The notes under the pieces are model-generated. The model made no database searches. It had not been told where the DNA came from and worked only from the letters and a program-made list of their open reading frames with translations. 50,001 bases of DNA, taken from contig DATMRF010000013.1 of NCBI GenBank assembly GCA_035566435.1, positions 1-50,001 on the forward strand. The letters run 5' to 3'. The DNA is from DATMRF01 sp035566435. Lineage in GTDB: Bacteria; Verrucomicrobiota; Verrucomicrobiia; Limisphaerales; UBA8199. Each line of letters begins with the position of its first letter. Within the stretch, counting starts at the first letter, position 1. Of the stretch, positions 40,201 through 46,089 are shown piece by piece. Both the position numbers and the translations under genes were made by a program.

Positions 40201-41573
40201 ATCGGACCCGTCCCTGGAATGGCGGGGCCGCTCCTCTGGTAATGCTCGGACGCAACGCGTTGAAGGACGACACGTCGTTGGCCGCGCGACTCGAACCTCA
40301 TGTCCGCGGGGGAGGCCGGGTTCTCGTCTGCGCCCAGGACCCCGAATGGATGACCCAGGCTCTCGGCTGGCGCGTGTGCCCGAAAGTGACCCGGCGCGTG
40401 TTCCCCGTCGCTTCTGCCACCGTGCATTCTACACTCTCCACTCTGCAATCAGACGACCTGCGCGACTGGAGCGGCAGCAGCACCTTGATCGAGGCTTACC
40501 CGCAGTATGTGGGGAATTATCTGCGGGGAAACGAAAGAGAGCAGCCTTACGCCGGATGGCATTGGGGCAACCGCGGCGGCGTCAGCAGCGCAGCGATTGA
40601 GAAACCTCATCGCAGCGGATGGCGCCCCCTGCTGGAATGCGAATTCGATTTAGCCTACACACCGCTGATGGAGCTGGACTATGGACGGGGCCGGCTTCTG
40701 GTTTGCACCCTGGATCTCGAAGATCACGTGGCGCTGGATCCCGCGGCGCGGCGCATCGGCAAGGAGATTATTGATTACGCGCTCCACTCCTCGCTGTCAC
40801 CACGGGTCAGCCAGGTGCTGTATCTGGGCGGCGCAACTGGCGCCGCATGGCTCGACAAAATCGGGGTGAGTTATCAGAGGGCGGACAAGTTGCGGACAGA
40901 CGCCGGCCTGCTGCTCATTGGCCCGGATGCCGTTCCGGACCCGAAGACGCTCACGGCCTACCTTGAAGGAGGCGGCAAGGCGTTCTTCTTGCCCTGCGCC
41001 GGGGCTGAGGGACCGTTCGGCATAACCCTTAAGCCGGCTGTCGAACGCTTCGCCGGTTCGCTGTCCGCGCCTGATTGGCCCGAAGCCAGAGGCCTGAGCG
41101 CGTCCGACCTCCGCTGGCGTTGTTACCTGGATACTCCGCCATGGCTTTTGAGCGCCGGCGCGGAGCTCGGGGCCGACGGTCTGCTGGGTCGCAGAACGAT
41201 CGGAAAAGGCGTCGCTATCTTCTGTCAGTTGGACCCGGATGGTCTCCAGGCAGACGAAAAGACATATTTCCGGTACACGCGCTGGCGGGCCACCCGCGCT
41301 GTCGCCCAGTTGCTGGCCAATCTGGGCGCCAGTTTCGCCGTGGATAGTCAGGTTTTCCATCCACTCGATAGCCACGCCCTCGACCCGGAAGTCGCCTGGC
41401 AGCTCGGCCCCAACGGCGACCGCTCGGGGCCGCAAGCCACTGGTCCGCGAGGTGGCATGAAACCGTCGCTGCCCTCCAAGCCGGAAGGTGCTCAACCTCT
41501 CGGCTGTTATTACCCCGATTATCGTACCGATTTTCCGATGGGCGATAATCCTTACCGCTATTATCGGTGGTAA
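37278..41573 (+). CDS. Large exported GH2-family glycoside-hydrolase-like protein
   Basis: A 1,431-residue protein from ATG 37278, with a signal peptide after a basic start (LVILTFVYVGIAGSGAAAE, about residues 27-45). Domains: a galactose-binding-like module (~50-200: QGDFKKPSATTEWAEGFSIP, HARVAMVFEG-type strands), GH2 sugar-binding domain (~220-400: VSLDGIWRFIP, DRVCTDAIVYVNGKECGR), Ig-like domain (~410-515), the TIM barrel (~515-790) and a long C-terminal part (~800-1430) with glutamine-amidotransferase-like beta/alpha units. The nucleophile region is present (PISMVEFGTP, Glu724), but the acid/base motif, normally G-N-E, reads G-F-N (629-631). Segment 540-570 also seems shorter than usual. 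It may be inactive or use another acid. It heads the rightward glycan locus. Confidence 0.82.
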   Translation: MTERGSPSLNLTSPKKRPLYKAARCSSLVILTFVYVGIAGSGAAAEVNLFPQGDFKKPSATTEWAEGFSIPRNSQEFRVVSENGKSWLRIENQDAGRQLDYVHAFVKVTSEIESLSVSVRVKATNLKVGTEGWHDARVAMVFEGASGYPAQVPELKADSDWVTQTVELPVPKGATRLNIQPALFHCTGVFEVADLTVTPRLALAASGQLADAVLPASISLNWDKPSVVTVNAKRHKVSLDGIWRFIPATEGAPEPAKLGWAYIRVPGSWQRSRGNSSDYVALGGGPQWELYDGARVAHAWYERQVPISAEWQGRAISLRFDRVCTDAIVYVNGKECGRIAWPWGSADITSAVTPGQTANIRVLVAAIADAEQVGTFWQNAFMNVTYSAARLRTRGLTGSVFLESRASEARVTDVFVHTSTRNRTIALELELSGIKEAGPVHVIADMLTEKGELEKSFTAEATVEAKETQTLSPSWPWTDPRLWDVCQPNLYTLRLKIKGANLDDEYDQKFGFREFRIEGRQFYLNGSVVHLRQPCFYNGPRTEVGDTFSEMGSENVDARGDPSDSGRNLDEADRQGYLVAQYVLNANRYLMNSRGQIPWEQNRQRAMERAAVWMRHYRNHPSVIMWIAGFNFFNSAQDADPRLIGRSGWGQTDERWQRLMVYGKEMFDGLRKLDPTRAYYSHSGAYTGDIYTMNCYLDLIPLQEREEWLSAWAESGEMPISMVEFGTPVDCTFRRARHGFESNITSEPLLTEFAAIYFGTEAYAGEEPEYRQYLHGLFRNGMLYASSENRLDEYTNNHKIQQLYRVNTWRSWRTAGLPGGLRTWSWNQDALKEVNGPTLAWIAGPPEAYTAKDHHFNPGQKIEKQIVLINDTRQPQDFTAVWTATVSGKQFHKGHVEGRLAVSEIKFLPFQVKAPQIAPGGKVDGELTLVATIGEIRHEDVFAFRAFGEDKTDRQQVALVDPQGMTGKMLTNLGYRTRPWNGGAAPLVMLGRNALKDDTSLAARLEPHVRGGGRVLVCAQDPEWMTQALGWRVCPKVTRRVFPVASATVHSTLSTLQSDDLRDWSGSSTLIEAYPQYVGNYLRGNEREQPYAGWHWGNRGGVSSAAIEKPHRSGWRPLLECEFDLAYTPLMELDYGRGRLLVCTLDLEDHVALDPAARRIGKEIIDYALHSSLSPRVSQVLYLGGATGAAWLDKIGVSYQRADKLRTDAGLLLIGPDAVPDPKTLTAYLEGGGKAFFLPCAGAEGPFGITLKPAVERFAGSLSAPDWPEARGLSASDLRWRCYLDTPPWLLSAGAELGADGLLGRRTIGKGVAIFCQLDPDGLQADEKTYFRYTRWRATRAVAQLLANLGASFAVDSQVFHPLDSHALDPEVAWQLGPNGDRSGPQATGPRGGMKPSLPSKPEGAQPLGCYYPDYRTDFPMGDNPYRYYRW

Positions 41574-41605
41574 CCATGGTCAATCGCCAAGTCTATATAC
41601 GCTTC

Positions 41606-44128
41606 ATGAAGGCTGCTAGTGTGTCGATGCTGAGTTGCTTGTACCCTTTGATGATAAAGCGGCAGAGGACAGCCGCACTCCAAGACGCTTCGCGTGTTTT
41701 GGCCCCATCGAGCGCGCGCCAGCGTCGTGGAGTGCGGCTGTCCTCTGCCGCTTTTGACTCCGCGCCAGAGGTACTGAAAACTCTGACGCACTGCGCTAGA
41801 ACCACTTGCAACCTGGCATTATTGACTTGGCTTTGCGCCTCCGCCTCGGTTGCCTGGTCGCAAGGCCAACCGCTTGCTGGCACCGCACCGCTGACGATGG
41901 AAGGCGATATCGCTTCGAACCTCGTCGCCGGTGTCGATCGATTCCTGCTGCGCAAAATTGATGAATCGGCAGCCCGAAGCGAGCAGTTCTGGTACAGGGA
42001 TCTCTCCTCCTGGCCAGCCTATGAGCAATCTCTGGCGACCAACCGGCAGCGCCTGGCGCACATCCTGGGTGTGCGCGACCAGCGGGTTCGCAAAGTGGAG
42101 CTGGAACTGGTCGCCACTGCGAACCGGCCGGCCCTCCGTGGGCGCGGGCAAGGTTATGAGATTCTTGCGGTGTGTTGGCCGACTTTTGGCGATGTCACTG
42201 GCGAAGGATTGCTACTCACGCCGGTTCATCGCACGCCCGTCGCCAATGTCGTGGCCATCCCCGACGCCGACCAAACTCCGGAGCAACTGGTCGGCTTGAC
42301 CGGCGGCATCGCGCCTGAGAGCCAATTCGCGCGGCGTCTGGCCGAGAGCGGATGCCGGGTTATCGTTCCGGCTTTGATCTCACGAGCCATAAACGCAGAG
42401 GCCTTGCAGTCCAATCGAGAATTCATCTACCGGCCGGCATTTGAATTGGGCAGGCACCTCATCGGGTACGAGGTTCAAAAAGTGCTGGCTGCCGTGGATT
42501 GGATGGAGGATCAGAATCCGAATCCGAAGGTGAAGGCCGGCGTTATCGGCTGGGGCGAAGGCGGGCTGCTGGCGTTTTACGCCGGCGCGCTGGACACGCG
42601 AAGCGGAGCCGTTTGCGTCAGCGGATATTTCGGTGACCGTCTCACGATTTGGCAACAACCCGTGGATCGAAACGTCTTTGGTCTGCTGAAGGAGTTTGGG
42701 GATGCGGAGGTGGCGGCGATGATTAGTCCCCGGACCCTGATCATCGAAGCCGCACGCGGGCCCGAGGTGACCTTGCCGGGTGGCGGTGGGTGGCACGCGC
42801 CAAAACGGTTCAACGGCGCGCCGGCTACCCTCGGGTCTCCCAGGTTGAATGAGGTTCGGTCGGAGTTTGAGCGTGCCCGCCTGTTGACGGCTGGGCTGAA
42901 GCCGGAGCCGCAATTGAAACTGGCCGTCAGTGGCCACACGGGGACGGGACCCTTTGGCAGTGAGGAGGCATTGAGGGCGTTTTTGGGGGCGCTGGGTGGC
43001 CAGGCACCGCTCGCGCCGCAAGGGTCGACGCCAGAGAATCTGTGTCCTGACTTCGATTCGACGGCGCGCGAAGCCCGGCAGTTGCACGAACTGGACCGCC
43101 ACAACCAGTGGTTGCTGGCCGAGAGCCCTTACGTGCGCCAGAGATTCATGACCAACCTTGACACCACCTCTCCAGAAAAATTCCGCCAACGTGCCGAGGT
43201 CTATCGCACTTTCTTTTACCGCGAAGTCATTGGGCGGTTTGACGAGCCCCTGCTGCCGGCCAATCCCCGTTCTCGACTGAAATATGACAAGCCGAACTGG
43301 ACTGGCTACGAAGTCATGGTCGACGTGTTTCCCGACGTGTTCGCTTATGGGATTCTACTCTTGCCCAAAGATCTCAAACCCGGCGAACGGCGGCCCGTGG
43401 TGGTTTGTCAACATGGTCTGGAAGGCAGACCGGAGGACACGATTACAGGGGACAGCAGTGCCTATCACGATTTCGCCGCCAGGTTATGCGAGCAGGGCTT
43501 TGTCACGTTCGCGCCGCAGAACTTGTATCTTTTCACTGATCGCTTTCGCACCTTGCAGCGCAAAGCCAACCCGCTGGGCAAGACCTTGTATTCCATCATC
43601 GTGCCGCAGCATCAGCAGCTCACCGACTGGCTCAAGGCGCAGTCGTTTGTGGACCCGGCGCGGATTGGTTTTTACGGCCTGAGCTACGGTGGCAAGACGG
43701 CGATGCGCGTGCCGGCTCTGGTGACCAATTATTGTCTCTCCATTTGTTCGGGCGACTTCAACGACTGGCTTTGGAAATGTGCCTCGACGCTCACCCCCTA
43801 TACCTATGTCCGGATGCCTGAATATGAGATCTTCGAGTTCGACCTCGGCAGCACTTTCAATTATAGCGAAATGGCTGCTTTAATCGCCCCGCGCCCTTTC
43901 ATGGTGGAACGCGGGCACTTCGACCAGGTGGCGCCGGATGAAACGGTCGCTTACGAATTCGCCAAAACGCGGTTTTTGTATGAGGCGCGGCTGGGCCTTT
44001 GGGACCAGTGCGTCATCGAGTGGTTCACGGGTCCGCATACGATCCACGGCAAAGGAACTTTTGATTTTCTACGCCAACACTTGGATTGGCCGGTGGCCGC
44101 TGCCTCACCGCAACCCCAAACCCGGTAG
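41606..44128 (+). CDS. Tandem alpha/beta-hydrolase (acetyl-xylan-esterase/dienelactone-hydrolase-like) exported protein
   Basis: An 840-residue protein with two alpha/beta-hydrolase units. The second (~510-830) looks active: the nucleophile elbow GFYGLSYGGKTA (Ser), a late Asp region (ERGHFDQVAPDE) and FTGPHTIHGKGT (His). In the first (~110-440) the elbow reads GVIGWGEGGLLA, with Glu where Ser is expected. A hydrophobic signal-like stretch (CNLALLTWLCASASVAWSQG) lies ~65-85 residues from the chosen start. The region between Met and the signal includes a 99-bp palindromic element read in frame, so the true start is uncertain. The gene probably removes acyl groups from the glycan attacked by the neighbouring hydrolases. 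Confidence 0.8.
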   Translation: MKAASVSMLSCLYPLMIKRQRTAALQDASRVLAPSSARQRRGVRLSSAAFDSAPEVLKTLTHCARTTCNLALLTWLCASASVAWSQGQPLAGTAPLTMEGDIASNLVAGVDRFLLRKIDESAARSEQFWYRDLSSWPAYEQSLATNRQRLAHILGVRDQRVRKVELELVATANRPALRGRGQGYEILAVCWPTFGDVTGEGLLLTPVHRTPVANVVAIPDADQTPEQLVGLTGGIAPESQFARRLAESGCRVIVPALISRAINAEALQSNREFIYRPAFELGRHLIGYEVQKVLAAVDWMEDQNPNPKVKAGVIGWGEGGLLAFYAGALDTRSGAVCVSGYFGDRLTIWQQPVDRNVFGLLKEFGDAEVAAMISPRTLIIEAARGPEVTLPGGGGWHAPKRFNGAPATLGSPRLNEVRSEFERARLLTAGLKPEPQLKLAVSGHTGTGPFGSEEALRAFLGALGGQAPLAPQGSTPENLCPDFDSTAREARQLHELDRHNQWLLAESPYVRQRFMTNLDTTSPEKFRQRAEVYRTFFYREVIGRFDEPLLPANPRSRLKYDKPNWTGYEVMVDVFPDVFAYGILLLPKDLKPGERRPVVVCQHGLEGRPEDTITGDSSAYHDFAARLCEQGFVTFAPQNLYLFTDRFRTLQRKANPLGKTLYSIIVPQHQQLTDWLKAQSFVDPARIGFYGLSYGGKTAMRVPALVTNYCLSICSGDFNDWLWKCASTLTPYTYVRMPEYEIFEFDLGSTFNYSEMAALIAPRPFMVERGHFDQVAPDETVAYEFAKTRFLYEARLGLWDQCVIEWFTGPHTIHGKGTFDFLRQHLDWPVAAASPQPQTR
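41656..41754. repeat. 99-bp palindromic element inserted in the 5' coding region
   Basis: Two 33-bp arms (41656-41688 and 41722-41754) are inverted copies with one mismatch (32/33), around a 33-bp loop. Arms begin AAAGCGGCAGAGGACAGCCG and end in its complement. Total length is 99 bp, a multiple of three, and no stop occurs in the esterase frame. Confidence 0.95.
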
Positions 44129-44171
44129 GCGTTTTTGAAGATGATTCGGAACCCTTACTAAAGGCACCGGT

Positions 44172-44600
44172 ATGATGCTAACCCGAATGCTGCAACCCGA
44201 TATCCTTTCGAGCCTGGGCCGTGCCGGCCACGGAAGCTGCGTGCTCATCGCCGACGGGAATTATCCCGTTTCAACCCATGCTCCCGGTAGCGCAGCAAAG
44301 GCATTTCTAAATCTGCGGGCCGGCCTGGTGAAAGTGGCGGACGTCCTGGAAGTATTGCGGGATACTATTCCCATCGAGCAAGCCGCAATGATGGCACCGC
44401 CGGATAGGCGACCTGCGGCGATTCATCAGGAGCTTTTGCAGCAGTTGCCCTCGGGGGTGCCGACGCGGAGCCTGAAAAGGAATGAACTTTACGCCGCCGT
44501 GAACCAACCCAGCACGGCGCTGGTTATTGTCACGGGTGAGGAGCGGCGGTTTGCCAACGTTCTTATCACCATAGTCATCACCAAGGGAAAACAGGCATGA
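44172..44600 (+). CDS. RbsD/FucU-family sugar mutarotase
   Basis: A 142-residue cytoplasmic protein of the RbsD/FucU family, which interconverts anomers or pyranose/furanose forms of fucose or ribose after uptake. Landmarks are LQPDILSSLGRAGHGSCVLI (with the catalytic-type His), ADGNYPVSTHAP, and the C-terminal NELYAAVNQPSTALVIVTGE with the Y-A-N-V-like RFANVLITI strand. Among the two subfamilies the genome context (an alpha-L-fucosidase 1.5 kb downstream) favours the fucose mutarotase. Its stop overlaps the ATG of the alcohol dehydrogenase stub (ATGA). A second Met at 44175 would be an equivalent start. Confidence 0.88.
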   Translation: MMLTRMLQPDILSSLGRAGHGSCVLIADGNYPVSTHAPGSAAKAFLNLRAGLVKVADVLEVLRDTIPIEQAAMMAPPDRRPAAIHQELLQQLPSGVPTRSLKRNELYAAVNQPSTALVIVTGEERRFANVLITIVITKGKQA

Positions 44601-44668
44601 AGGCCCTGGTTTTAAAGGATTACTTGAAGTTCATGTTGCTGAAAGTGATTCTTAAGCCATCAACTTGA
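44597..44668 (+). pseudogene. Zinc-type alcohol dehydrogenase, N-terminal stub
   Basis: ATG at 44597, overlapping the mutarotase stop by 4 bp, opens a 23-codon frame starting MKALVLKDYLKF. This is the characteristic first strand of medium-chain zinc alcohol (sugar) dehydrogenases. After 12 residues the match stops and a TGA follows at 44668. The GHE and GxGxxG motifs are missing. The original operon thus probably had a dehydrogenase between mutarotase and transporter. Confidence 0.6.
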
Positions 44669-45948
44669 ATTCTTTCCCAACCAGTTCCCCGGTAACCTCG
44701 ACATCGCCGAGTGTTTCGGGCTGGCGTTGGATGATGATCGGGTTCGCTTTTTTCGCAACCACCATCAACTACCTGGACCGCCAGGTGTTGTCGGTGGTGG
44801 CCGCGTCGCCGGATTTCAAAGCCGCCGTCCCGCTGACTGAAGCAGCTTACGGGTACGTGGCTTCCGCATTCATGCTGGCTTATACGATCATGAACGGCCT
44901 TTCGGGACCGTTTATTGACTGGGTAGGGACGCGCCTTGGTTATGCCTGCTGCATGCTTTGGTGGTCAGTGGCCGGGATGTTGCACGCTCTGGCTAGCGGC
45001 CCGCTCTCGCTGGGGTGCTGCCGCTTTCTCCTGGGAGCCGGAGAAGCCGGAAACTGGCCGGCGGGGGCCAAATTGGTGGGCGAATGGTTTCCCTCGCCGG
45101 AACGCGCCCTGGCTTCAGGCATTTTCAATAGTGGCGCGTCGATCGGCGCGATGATTTCGACGCCGATAATTGCCTGGCTCGTGTTGCGTCGGGGTTGGCA
45201 GAGCGCCTTCATCGCGATGGGGATTCTCGGCCTTTTCTGGCTGCTGGGCTGGGGATTGTTTGCGCGCGCGCCGATCGACCTTGCCAACGGAGCGCGGTCA
45301 CGGGTCTCTGCCCGAAAACTGTTCTCCACACGCTTCCTGCTGTTTTTCACGCTCTCGAAGGTCTTCATGGATCCCGTGTGGTATTTCTTCGTATTCTGGT
45401 TTCCCAAGTATCTGGCTGAAGTCCACCATTTCAGTCTCAAGGAGATCGGGTGGAAGGGTTGGATTCCGTATTTCACGGCAGCGCTGGGGAACCTGGCGGG
45501 CGGTTTGCTGACCTCCTGGCTGATTCGTTGCGGCGTCACCACGCCCGTGGCGCGCAAGTCTTCCACCAGCGTGTTTGCCTTGCTCATGTTGAGCACGATC
45601 CCGGCCATCCTGACCACCAGCGCTCCGCTGGCGATCGCCCTCATCGCGTTGACCACGTTTGGTTACACCGGTTACACCGCGAACACGCTGGCGTTTGCTG
45701 CGGATGTATTTCCGACGCACGTGGTGGCTTCATGCTGGGGGCTGGCAAGCATGGGCTCGGGTTTTGGCGGCATGCTCTTCATGGCACTCTCCGGCTGGTC
45801 GGTCGGTCATTTTGGATATACGCCGGTGTTCATCGGCTACGGCATCCTGCCGCTGCTGGCTCTGGGTTGCATCTTGTTTTTAATTGGCCCATTGCGGCCG
45901 GACGCGAGGTTTCAACCACCCGCTACAGCACAAGAATCACTAACATGA
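44665..45948 (+). CDS. MFS transporter, ACS (hexuronate/organic anion) type
   Basis: A 427-residue inner-membrane transporter with 12 helices. The first helix and loop (FAFFATTINYLDRQVLSVVA) and the helix-4/5 motif CRFLLGAGEAGNWPAGAKLV are the signatures of the ACS family seen in ExuT-type sugar-acid:proton symporters. The track uses a TTG at 44665, which overlaps the stop of the dehydrogenase stub; ATG at 44731 would still keep nearly all of helix 1. The gene lies between the FucU-like mutarotase and the GH29 fusion, so it probably imports the sugar or sugar acid set free outside. Binding residues cannot be assigned from the sequence alone. Confidence 0.9.
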   Translation: MNSFPTSSPVTSTSPSVSGWRWMMIGFAFFATTINYLDRQVLSVVAASPDFKAAVPLTEAAYGYVASAFMLAYTIMNGLSGPFIDWVGTRLGYACCMLWWSVAGMLHALASGPLSLGCCRFLLGAGEAGNWPAGAKLVGEWFPSPERALASGIFNSGASIGAMISTPIIAWLVLRRGWQSAFIAMGILGLFWLLGWGLFARAPIDLANGARSRVSARKLFSTRFLLFFTLSKVFMDPVWYFFVFWFPKYLAEVHHFSLKEIGWKGWIPYFTAALGNLAGGLLTSWLIRCGVTTPVARKSSTSVFALLMLSTIPAILTTSAPLAIALIALTTFGYTGYTANTLAFAADVFPTHVVASCWGLASMGSGFGGMLFMALSGWSVGHFGYTPVFIGYGILPLLALGCILFLIGPLRPDARFQPPATAQESLT

Positions 45949-45983
45949 TGAGGGTCGCGAAAAACAACCACGTGCGTGAGCCA

Positions 45984-46025
45984 TGAATATTTCACACTCG
46001 TCCTTCAGCACGCGTGAAATATTCA
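45984..46025. repeat. Perfect 12-bp inverted repeat
   Basis: Arms TGAATATTTCAC (45984-45995) and GTGAAATATTCA (46014-46025) around an 18-bp loop, in the 141-bp gap between the MFS and GH29-fusion genes. No T run follows, so a terminator is unlikely. It may be an operator for the two downstream hydrolases or a small dispersed palindrome. Confidence 0.6.
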
Positions 46026-46089
46026 GATCAGGCATCCTGGTCAGTCTTTTAACGATCGAAATAGAACTGTGAGCGTCTAACGCTAACGT

